Assembly: GCA_017656345.1 (NCBI GenBank)
Contig: JACDNZ010000003.1
Span: 84,251 to 148,250, forward strand
Direction of reading: 5' to 3'
DNA: 64,000 nt
From: Thermosipho sp. (in: thermotogales)
GTDB lineage: Bacteria; Thermotogota; Thermotogae; Thermotogales; Fervidobacteriaceae
Each line of letters starts with the position of its first letter. The first letter of the stretch is position 1. The notes under the pieces were generated by a model, which did not search any database, was not told the origin of the DNA, and was given only the letters and a program-made list of their open reading frames with translations. Position numbers and translations under genes: made by a program. Of the stretch, positions 57,670-64,000 are shown piece by piece.

Positions 57670-57691
57670 ATCTCGCCTAAATAGGCGAGAT
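57670..57691 (-). terminator. Terminator of the DUF4405-like gene
   Basis: ATCTCGCCTA-AA-TAGGCGAGAT is followed on the minus strand by seven Ts. Its stem closely resembles the hairpin at 58041. Confidence 0.9.
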
Positions 57692-57701
57692 CCTTCTGTA
57701 T

Positions 57702-57998
57702 TTATCTTTTTACATACAATTTATTTTTACTTTTAAAAAGCACTCCTAACTCGCATATGAACATCTTCAAATTTAAAATTAAGAAATGCACCACAATTAA
57801 ACCAGCCATAATATACCCTGACCAAACATGAATTGTTTTTAAAGAATCACGATCAAATCCCAAAAACTCCCAACTCGTATCTCTTGCAATTCTACCAGAT
57901 GGGGCTATATCTAATCCTATACCACTTATCAAAACTATCAGAAACACTATTATCAAAACTACCGAAATTACTGCCTTGCTTTTTATTAACCCTCTCAT
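57702..57998 (-). CDS. Small membrane protein, DUF4405-like
   Basis: The product has two membrane helices (VISVVLIIVFLIVLISGIGL and HVWSGYIMAGLIVVHFLILNLKMF). The second contains His residues spaced HVWSGY and VVHFLI, like the haem-ligand helices of DUF4405/cytochrome b-type membrane proteins. Haem binding is inference. The ATG at 57998 has GAGG upstream and gives 98 residues, while the track start at 58022 has no site. Related terminators flank it on both sides. Confidence 0.6.
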   Translation of the reverse strand: MRGLIKSKAVISVVLIIVFLIVLISGIGLDIAPSGRIARDTSWEFLGFDRDSLKTIHVWSGYIMAGLIVVHFLILNLKMFICELGVLFKSKNKLYVKR

Positions 57999-58040
57999 CT
58001 TTTCAACCTCTCTTTTGACCATTTTGGTTGTGAAAAGAAA

Positions 58041-58064
58041 ATCTCGCCCAAAAATGGACGAGAT
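58041..58064 (-). terminator. Terminator of the exported OB-like protein gene
   Basis: ATCTCGCCCA-AAAA-TGGACGAGAT has one mismatched pair and is followed on the minus strand by TTTTCTTTTC. It shares its TCTCGCC arm with the terminator at 57670. Confidence 0.88.
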
Positions 58065-58080
58065 TTTTATAATTTATTGC

Positions 58081-58701
58081 TTATTTTACATCATATACAC
58101 AATTTCCTCTATTGTTGTTATACATATTTCCTCTTTCGTTGTGACCTTGATAATTTGCTATTCTTCCTCTAGCTTGTCTAACATTATTTTGTGGAGAATT
58201 TACCATTTTGTTTCTTACATTTCTTCTTACATTTTCCATTTGAGTATATGTATTCCTTCCTCTAACTTGCATTCCTTCTCTTCCAAAAACTGGAAATCCA
58301 TTTTCTCTTACTACTATTTCCTGTCCATCTACAATCGCCTTGTCTACTACAATGTATGTTCCTTCATCTGTTGTAATTATCCTTCCAGTTATTTCTATCT
58401 CCATTCCTTCCTCTAAATCTTCATACAACCACATTGGTCCTGCATGTACTTCATATTCTTTACCTTCTACGTCTATTACTATTTCTGTTCCTTCACCAGG
58501 TACCATTTCTATCTCTTTGATAATCCCTGTTATAGTTGTTTCTGAAACACTTGCTCCCTCTGGCAAGTTTTGATAAAGTGGTTGACTTTGTGCTGGAACA
58601 TTTGTGTTTGCCTGCATGTTATTGTACCATGGTCCTACTGCGAAAATACTTGCTGTTAATACTAATACCGTCAATAAAACTACACTAACTTTTTTTAACA
58701 T
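58081..58701 (-). CDS. Exported protein with a small OB-like domain and Arg/Asn-rich tail
   Basis: After a signal peptide (VSVVLLTVLVLTASIFA), residues about 52-130 form a small beta-barrel-like domain (TITGIIKEIEMVPGEGTEIVIDVEGKEYEVHAGPMWLYEDLEEGMEIEITG). This is reminiscent of DUF5666/OB-fold exported proteins. The last 65 residues are low-complexity and rich in Arg and Asn, with a single Cys near the end. The function is unknown. It is a single-gene unit with a terminator. Confidence 0.6.
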   Translation of the reverse strand: MLKKVSVVLLTVLVLTASIFAVGPWYNNMQANTNVPAQSQPLYQNLPEGASVSETTITGIIKEIEMVPGEGTEIVIDVEGKEYEVHAGPMWLYEDLEEGMEIEITGRIITTDEGTYIVVDKAIVDGQEIVVRENGFPVFGREGMQVRGRNTYTQMENVRRNVRNKMVNSPQNNVRQARGRIANYQGHNERGNMYNNNRGNCVYDVK

Positions 58702-58995
58702 AATCTCTACCTCCTGAGTTTTTGTGTTCTATAATTTTTGTCAATCGACACTTTCTATACTACTCATTTTCCCTTAACAAATCCTTATAACTACCTTAGA
58801 GTTTACTTAGAATCTTTATTTACTTTTCCAAAATCATTAAAACCAGCTTTATTCAATTAACTGGTAATTTAAATAATTGAATATTGAAAATAGAGTGAAG
58901 GACTTATGGAAAAATACAACCATCGCAGGAGGGAATTAAGAGAGTAATGGTAAAAGTCAGGATATTGCAAAAATTTTCGATATTTCCATTTGGAT
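58702..58995. other. 294-base intergenic region with a 10-bp inverted repeat and possible gene remnant
   Basis: The segment holds the promoter and SD of the exported protein (right end of that gene) and no intact gene. TATTCAATTA (58850-58859) and TAATTGAATA (58874-58883) form a perfect inverted repeat. Beyond it, plus-strand frames give short pieces such as KSQDIAKIFDIS, resembling a transposase helix-turn-helix but broken by stops. This could be a decayed insertion sequence, on weak evidence. Confidence 0.3.
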
Positions 58996-59727
58996 CTATT
59001 TTGATTTTAATTGTTTTAATTTTAACAACTTCTCAAGCCATTTTCCTTCAATCTTTTTGATTTGACCGGGTTTAGGTACAAGAGAAATATTAATCGGGCC
59101 ATGAGATATTCTTCTAAGTTCAACAACTTTACTACCAACATATTTAAATAATCTTTTTACTTCGTGCTTTTTTCCTTTAATCATTACTATCCTTAAAATA
59201 GCATAATCGAATCCTGCTTCAAGGACTGTAACATCTTTACAAACTAAAAACTCTCCCTCATCAATAATTCCTTTTTTTATTTCCTCTAATTTTTCTCTAT
59301 CAATTACTCCTTTTACTTTAGCTATATAAACTTTTTCAACTTCATATTTTGCACTTGTTAAAATATTAATTAAATCTCCATCATTTGTAAGAATAAGTAC
59401 ACCAGTAACATCTTTGTCTAGTCTTCCAGCTGGTTTTACTGGTTCCTTAATATTTTTAAGTAAGTGCTTCAGAGTTTTTTTCTCTTTAGGATCATAAAGG
59501 CTACTTACATATCCTTTTGGTTTATTAAGCACATAATATACAAATTTTTCTTTAAATTTCACTATTTGTGTTTTCTTATTAATTTTTATTTCTTCTCCTT
59601 CTTTTACATCATACCAAGGTTCCTCTATTTTTTTACCGTTTACGCTTACTCTCCCACTAAAAATCAGTTCATCAGCTTTTCTTCTTGAATAGCCTAATTG
59701 CTGTAAATATTTTTGTAGTTTGATAAT
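58996..59727 (-). CDS. RluB/RsuA-family rRNA pseudouridine synthase, apparent AUU start
   Basis: The N-terminal S4 domain (KLQKYLQQLGYSRRKADELIFSGRVSVNGK) is followed by the pseudouridine synthase domain, with catalytic Asp in PAGRLDKDVTGVLILTNDG and KKHEVKRLFKYVG. This is the RsuA/RluB/E/F group. The track start (TTG 59778) has no SD and lies upstream of a TATAAT (59758-59753). In frame, ATT at 59727 is five bases after AAAGGGG and immediately precedes the S4 domain. AUU initiation gives 243 residues. Which rRNA site it modifies is not known. Confidence 0.8.
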   Translation of the reverse strand: MIKLQKYLQQLGYSRRKADELIFSGRVSVNGKKIEEPWYDVKEGEEIKINKKTQIVKFKEKFVYYVLNKPKGYVSSLYDPKEKKTLKHLLKNIKEPVKPAGRLDKDVTGVLILTNDGDLINILTSAKYEVEKVYIAKVKGVIDREKLEEIKKGIIDEGEFLVCKDVTVLEAGFDYAILRIVMIKGKKHEVKRLFKYVGSKVVELRRISHGPINISLVPKPGQIKKIEGKWLEKLLKLKQLKSK

Positions 59728-59785
59728 ATCAACCCCTTTACCTATTAAATTAATTATACACCAATCAACAAGTAACAAATAAAAA

Positions 59786-59813
59786 AATAAGGGGCTTTAA
59801 AGCCCCTTATTTT
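59786..59813 (-). terminator. Terminator of the clp gene
   Basis: AAATAAGGGGCTTTAAAGCCCCTTATTT is a palindrome that includes the clp stop codon. On the minus strand a T run follows. Confidence 0.9.
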
Positions 59814-62179
59814 GCACTAGTCAATTCTTTTTCTTTTTCTATAATAATCTTTTCATCTTTTACATCGACTAAAACAACATCACCTTCATTAATCTCTCCA
59901 GCAATGATCATTTTAGATAATGGTGTTTCTATTTCTCTTTCTATTAACCTTCTTAACGGTCTTGCTCCAAATGCTGGGTCATATCCTTTTTCAGCCAAAA
60001 GTTCTTTTGCGTCATCTGTTAACTTTATCTTTAATTGCTTTTCTTGAAGCCTTTTTTCAAGTTTTCCAACCAGTTTTTCCACAATTTCCTTAATGTGCTC
60101 TTTAGTAAGTGGTTTAAATATTACCACATGATCAATTCTGTTTATAAATTCTGGTCTGAAATAGTGTTTTAGGTCTTCTCTAATTGATTCTTCGATCTTT
60201 TCAAAATCTATCCCAGCTTCAACTTTCCTGAGAATTTTATCACTTGCAAGATTACTTGTCATGATGATTATTGTATTTCTAAAATCAATAGTATTACCCT
60301 TACCGTCTGTTAATCTTCCATCATCAAAAACTTGCAAAAGAATATTGAATACTTCAGGATGTGCTTTTTCAACCTCATCAAGCAAAATCACACTGTATGG
60401 TTTCCTTCTAACAGCTTCGGTCAATTGACCACCTTGATCATATCCAACATATCCTGGAGGTGCACCTATAAGTCTTGCAACTGAGTGCTTTTCCATATAT
60501 TCACTCATATCAATTCTAATAAGTGCGTTTTCTGAACCAAATAAAAGTTCTGCTATTGTTTTTGCAAGTTCCGTTTTCCCAACGCCACTTGGACCTAAAA
60601 ACAGGAACGTTCCAATCGGCCTATTAGGATCTTTTATACCAGCTCTTGCTTTTCTTATAGCATCTGCAACAACTTTAACTGCTTCTTCCTGATCAACCAT
60701 TCTCTGATGGACTAATTCCTCCAACTTAAGGAGCTTTTCTTTTTCAGATTCCATCATTTTAGTTGCCGGTATTCCAGTCCATGATTCTACCACTTTCGCT
60801 ACAGTCTCAGCTGTTACTTTATCTGTTCCATATTTTTTCTCAAGTTCTTCGTATTGTTTTTGTAACTGATACATTTGTTGCTTCATTTCTGCCGCTTCTT
60901 TGTATTGAGAATTTATGGTAAGTTCATCTATTTTTTCACTCAGCGAGTTCATCTTCTCCTTCAATTCTGAAATTTTTGGATCAGCAGATTTTAAACTCAC
61001 TTTTGCTGCTGCTTCGTCAATTAAATCTATAGCTTTATCAGGCAAAAATCTATCTTGTATATATTTTGAAGAAAGCTTTGCTGCAGCTTCAATTGCTTCA
61101 TCTGAAATTTTTATCTTATGATGTTTTTCATATGTATCCCTTAATCCTTTCAATATTTCAATTGTTTCTTCAACACTAGGCTCTTCCACAAGTACTGGTT
61201 GAAATCTTCTTGCAAGTGCTTTATCTTTTTCAATATATTTTCTATACTCTTCTAAAGTTGTTGCACCAATTGCATGAAGTTCTCCTCGGGCAAGTGCAGG
61301 TTTAAGCATATTAGATGCATCCATTGCACCTTCAGCGGCACCAGCACCAACAATCGTATGGAGCTCATCAATAAATAGTATCACATTATCCTTCATTTTC
61401 TTGATCTCTTCCATTACTTTTTTCAATCTTTCTTCAAATTCTCCACGATACTTACTACCAGCTATCATTTTTCCAAGGTCAAGCATTAACACTCTTTTGT
61501 TTCTAAGTTTTTCTGGAACTTTTCCTTCTACAATCCTTTGTGCAAGGCCTTCAACAATTGCAGTTTTTCCAACTCCTGGATCACCAACAAGAACTGGATT
61601 ATTTTTAGTTTTTCTTACAAGAATTTCAATAACACGTTCCAGCTCTTTTTCACGCCCAATGACCGGGGAAAGTTTTCCTTCTTTTGCAAGTTTAGTCAAA
61701 TCAATTGTATATTTTGCGAGGACATTTTCATCTCCATTAATTTCCCCAGATTCTGCAAGATCCTTAACTACATTCAATACTGATTCATATGTGAGACCAT
61801 ATTTTGACAAAATTCCAGCACACTGGGTAGTACCATCTTTAAGAATTGCAAGGATAAAATTAACTGGTAAAACTTTTGAAGAACCTAACAATTTAGCTTC
61901 TTTTCTTGAAAGTTCAAAAATCCTGGAAAGTTCATTAGACATATACACTTGCGAGTCTGAACCATAATATACCCCATATTGGCTTTCAATTAATTCTTCG
62001 ATTCTGTCTAAAATTTCCTCAACGTTAATTTTTAAATTCTCAAATATTTTCTGAACAGTTTCGTCTTGAAGAACTTCATATAGAACATGTTCAGGTTTTA
62101 ATAAGTTTTGTTTTCTTTGAGATAAATGTTCAGCTGCCTGTTGTACAAGCTCTTTCATTTTTTCATCTAAATATCTCAT
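59807..62179 (-). CDS. Clp ATPase, ClpB/ClpC type with short middle domain
   Basis: This is a two-ring AAA+ unfoldase. It has an N domain (about 1-145), AAA1 with Walker A GDPGVGKTAI and VILFIDELHTIVGAG, and a middle domain of only about 65 residues with a UVR-like segment (NSQYKEAAEMKQQM). AAA2 follows with GPSGVGKTELAK and FRPEFINRIDHVVIF. The short middle domain is like ClpC, but the ClpP-docking (I/L/V)GF loop is not evident, where the sequence reads EAGIDFEKI. The ATG at 62179 follows GGAGGTGG and gives 790 residues. A CIRCE-like operator precedes it, so heat-shock control is likely. Confidence 0.92.
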   Translation of the reverse strand: MRYLDEKMKELVQQAAEHLSQRKQNLLKPEHVLYEVLQDETVQKIFENLKINVEEILDRIEELIESQYGVYYGSDSQVYMSNELSRIFELSRKEAKLLGSSKVLPVNFILAILKDGTTQCAGILSKYGLTYESVLNVVKDLAESGEINGDENVLAKYTIDLTKLAKEGKLSPVIGREKELERVIEILVRKTKNNPVLVGDPGVGKTAIVEGLAQRIVEGKVPEKLRNKRVLMLDLGKMIAGSKYRGEFEERLKKVMEEIKKMKDNVILFIDELHTIVGAGAAEGAMDASNMLKPALARGELHAIGATTLEEYRKYIEKDKALARRFQPVLVEEPSVEETIEILKGLRDTYEKHHKIKISDEAIEAAAKLSSKYIQDRFLPDKAIDLIDEAAAKVSLKSADPKISELKEKMNSLSEKIDELTINSQYKEAAEMKQQMYQLQKQYEELEKKYGTDKVTAETVAKVVESWTGIPATKMMESEKEKLLKLEELVHQRMVDQEEAVKVVADAIRKARAGIKDPNRPIGTFLFLGPSGVGKTELAKTIAELLFGSENALIRIDMSEYMEKHSVARLIGAPPGYVGYDQGGQLTEAVRRKPYSVILLDEVEKAHPEVFNILLQVFDDGRLTDGKGNTIDFRNTIIIMTSNLASDKILRKVEAGIDFEKIEESIREDLKHYFRPEFINRIDHVVIFKPLTKEHIKEIVEKLVGKLEKRLQEKQLKIKLTDDAKELLAEKGYDPAFGARPLRRLIEREIETPLSKMIIAGEINEGDVVLVDVKDEKIIIEKEKELTSAK

Positions 62180-62206
62180 ATATACCACCTCCAAAATTTT
62201 TTATTT

Positions 62207-62233
62207 TTATCACTCTAACATTTAGACTGATAA
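62207..62233 (-). promoter_or_regulatory. CIRCE-like HrcA operator upstream of clp
   Basis: The plus strand reads TTATCACTC-N9-GACTGATAA. The left arm is identical to that of the dnaK CIRCE, the right arm has two changes from GAGTGCTAA, and the nine-base spacer is kept. Eight of nine arm pairs match each other. It lies 27 bases before the clp start, with TTAACA and TTATAT candidate promoter boxes just upstream. Confidence 0.72.
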
Positions 62234-62337
62234 ATATAATACTAGTTCGAAAAGAATGTTAATTTTGTGTTAAAGTTTCAATTCAACAATTGGACAAGTG
62301 GTAAAATAAAGATTAGAATTTATTCTGAAGGGATAGA

Positions 62338-62357
62338 CTCCAATTTACATGTTGGAG
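62338..62357 (+). promoter_or_regulatory. Short hairpin over the ribosome-binding site of the GGDEF gene
   Basis: CTCCAA (62338-62343) pairs with TTGGAG (62352-62357) across an eight-base loop. The right arm is the SD of the downstream gene. Six pairs are weak at high temperature, so it could act as a thermosensitive leader or have no role. Confidence 0.35.
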
Positions 62358-62364
62358 GCGATTT

Positions 62365-63822
62365 TTGAGAATGTACCTTTTTGTGCTTTTTCAAACCATT
62401 TTTTTAGTTGTAATCATTTTTTGGCTCTTGAATATTTTAAAAATCTATAAAATTTTAAAAGCTTTCACAAAAGAGGACACGAAAATTTCGTTTGCCATCT
62501 GGGAAAATAATAAGCTTATTTTTTACACCCCAAATTTTGCCAGTTACACGAAAAGACTAAATATAAAAATTTCCGATTTAAAAGTTGTTTCCCCTGAAAA
62601 AATACTTTCCTTTATTAAAAACAATCCGTTAAAACACTCTCTTGTTAATCTGGCTTTGAAAAAACTCGCGGATAATTTCCATAAAAATACTTTTTCATTT
62701 GAGATGGAAATTCCCATTGGACATGAATTCTTTTTCTTGAAATTTCACAAAATTTCAAGAAAAAATAACAAATATTCTATTTTAACCTTTATAAATTTAT
62801 CCGAAAACATTAAAAAATATTCAGAGAGTTTTGTAAGCTCTTTAATTAATATTCCTGATGAATTTTTCAATGCCGTTCTAGATAGGAGGCCAACTATCGA
62901 ATTAATTAAAAAACTATTCGATTCTCTTAAAAGTTCTGATTTAATTGATTCTTTAGTCGTTGGCTTAAAAAATAGAAATGGTACAACAAAAATCCTTTAT
63001 GCAAACGTAAGTGGCGAAGAATTAATTAACCACATCATTCCGAGGAATCAAAAATCTTTAACTACTTACTTTATTGATTTTGGTACTAAACAATATTTTG
63101 AAAATTCGTTTAAAATAAATCTTCCAGAAGGTTATCAATTAATTCAAATTGGCAAAAAAGTTCCAACTTCTATTTATGGCGTTCCTCTTACATTTGAAAA
63201 TAAAATATTTGGAGCAATTTTATTTGAAAAAAGCGGAGTTGATCAATTCAACCTCACTGATTTTTACTTGTTTGATACTTTCGCTTACTTACTTTCAATC
63301 AATATGAAATTTAAGGAAACTATTGAAAAATTACATCTTGAAAAAGAAGCTAATTACAAAAACTCTATTATCGATCCTTTGACTAAAGCATATAATAGAA
63401 ATTTCCTATACCACTTTTTAGAGAAAATCATTGAACAATCAAAGAGAGTATACCAGGAAAATTCTCTTGTATTCTTAGATCTTGACGACTTCAAAGAAAT
63501 AAACGATAAATATGGTCATCACACAGGTGATGAGGTTCTAAAATCTTTTGTGAAAATTGCTAAAAAAACTTTAAGAAAAATGGACGTTATTTCAAGATTT
63601 GGCGGAGATGAATTCGTAATAATTCTTCCAAACACCAATTTAAAAAATGCAGAAAATGTTATTAAAAGATTGGAAAATGTTTCTTTAAAAAACAAAATCC
63701 CTGTAAAGTTTTCATATGGATTAATAACAATCGATCCAAATAAAACTATTGATGAAAACTTGCGATTAGTAGACCAAAAAATGTATGAAATAAAGAAGAA
63801 AAAACAGGAACCAATCAATTAA
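62365..63822 (+). CDS. Membrane-anchored diguanylate cyclase (GGDEF)
   Basis: This enzyme makes cyclic di-GMP. One N-terminal membrane helix (FVLFQTIFLVVIIFWLLNIL) is followed by a PAS-like stretch (about 40-140) and a GAF-like region (about 180-325). The GGDEF domain (about 330-480) has LVFLDLDDFKEINDKYGHHTGDE and RFGGDEFVIILP. The active site is intact and the RxxD product-inhibition site (RKMD) lies five residues before GGDEF. It starts at a TTG after GGAGG, with an ATG two codons on as an alternative. The input signal is unknown. Confidence 0.92.
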   Translation: MRMYLFVLFQTIFLVVIIFWLLNILKIYKILKAFTKEDTKISFAIWENNKLIFYTPNFASYTKRLNIKISDLKVVSPEKILSFIKNNPLKHSLVNLALKKLADNFHKNTFSFEMEIPIGHEFFFLKFHKISRKNNKYSILTFINLSENIKKYSESFVSSLINIPDEFFNAVLDRRPTIELIKKLFDSLKSSDLIDSLVVGLKNRNGTTKILYANVSGEELINHIIPRNQKSLTTYFIDFGTKQYFENSFKINLPEGYQLIQIGKKVPTSIYGVPLTFENKIFGAILFEKSGVDQFNLTDFYLFDTFAYLLSINMKFKETIEKLHLEKEANYKNSIIDPLTKAYNRNFLYHFLEKIIEQSKRVYQENSLVFLDLDDFKEINDKYGHHTGDEVLKSFVKIAKKTLRKMDVISRFGGDEFVIILPNTNLKNAENVIKRLENVSLKNKIPVKFSYGLITIDPNKTIDENLRLVDQKMYEIKKKKQEPIN

Positions 63823-63837
63823 TTTTCTTTTTTGATA

Positions 63838-63930
63838 TTGACATTTTTAAAACTTGTGTTATATTATTTTTGGAACAAGGAAATTGAAAAAACAAGGAAT
63901 ATTGACAAAAAACAGGAAATATGGTATAAT
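63838..63930 (+). promoter_or_regulatory. Tandem promoters for tRNA-Asn
   Basis: The near promoter is TTGACA (63902-63907), a 17-base spacer and TATAAT (63925-63930), a perfect consensus 20 bases before the tRNA. Upstream, TTGACA (63838-63843) with TATATT (63860-63865) after 16 bases is a second candidate. Confidence 0.8.
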
Positions 63931-63950
63931 ATATAGCGAAATTGATAAGT

Positions 63951-64000
63951 TCCGGCGTAGCTCAATAGGCAGAGCGGGTGGCTGTTAACCACTAGGTTGG
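63951..64000 (+). tRNA. tRNA-Asn (anticodon GTT), cut by the window end
   Basis: The 5' acceptor strand TCCGGCG, the D arm GCTC...GAGC, and an anticodon stem GTGG/CCAC around CTGTTAA give anticodon GTT. The T arm and 3' end lie beyond the window. Other tRNA genes may follow. Confidence 0.9.

Noticed and set aside
58946-59059. Plus-strand frame starting ATGGTAAAAGTC that resembles a signal peptide
   Set aside because: It is antisense to the end of the RluB-type gene and stops after about 37 codons. The hydrophobicity comes from AT-rich sequence.
61401-61967. 188-residue plus-strand ORF antisense to the clp gene
   Set aside because: It is a shadow of a strongly conserved coding region.
62234-62364. 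Possible c-di-GMP riboswitch before the GGDEF gene
   Set aside because: The leader is about 130 bases but the conserved GEMM core is not visible.

Overview
The window looks like the chromosome of a low-GC thermophilic member of the Thermotogae, most likely Thermosipho or a close relative. This is inferred from sequence only. The signs are a fused PGK-TIM gene behind gap, an NfnAB electron-bifurcating transhydrogenase, a rodZ-like/rimO/pgsA/thpR/recA/recX/rny operon, very AT-rich DNA, many TTG and GTG starts with strong Shine-Dalgarno (SD) sites, and envelope proteins that look like outer-sheath (toga) barrels. I saw no insertion sequence, prophage, CRISPR array or rRNA. Coding density is high, and no gene-free gap exceeds 300 bases.

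Layout. 1-4708 (minus): a partial methylmalonyl-CoA epimerase, secA, minC and a tandem-HD protein. 4778-6431 (plus): a phosphoesterase and an EamA transporter. 6470-12903 (minus): one tight operon from a RodZ-like gene to rny, with a promoter at its head and a terminator at its end. 12945-16019 (minus): an RND/MMPL exporter and holA. 16130-22664 (plus): two radical SAM genes, ROK and PfkB sugar kinases, nfnAB and a lipoprotein. 22770-27178: a minus-strand EEP hydrolase, then a plus-strand GntR/ABC/hydrolase/YbjQ operon with a palindromic operator. 27294-29640: CIRCE-dnaK-hsp20. 29740-37358: PEP carboxykinase with an SD-masking hairpin, a secreted GH13 enzyme, psuG, yfcE, yigZ and an aminotransferase. 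37432-37892: an ArsR regulator and tRNA-Pro.

37991-48313 is the most unusual part. It holds a secretin, a paralogous secretin-like protein with a barrel-like tail, a chaperone-like Ig-fold exported protein, five small exported beta-rich proteins of three related types, and three BTAD-type regulators with degenerate GGDEF-like tails. Two of the small genes lie in an exact 993-bp duplication. All three small-protein units carry direct repeats of a TTTGATTA-like motif upstream. I read this as a regulated surface-protein or fibre export locus, unnamed as far as I know.

48358-64000: queD, a MalY/PatB lyase, a Trk/Ktr potassium system with a response regulator, gap and pgk-tpi (with an A10 slippery site exactly at the domain junction), envelope proteins, an RluB-type pseudouridine synthase apparently starting at AUU, a CIRCE-preceded Clp ATPase, a GGDEF diguanylate cyclase and the start of tRNA-Asn. 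Heat shock is covered twice by CIRCE-type operators (dnaK and clp), which suggests one HrcA regulon, although hrcA itself is not in the window.
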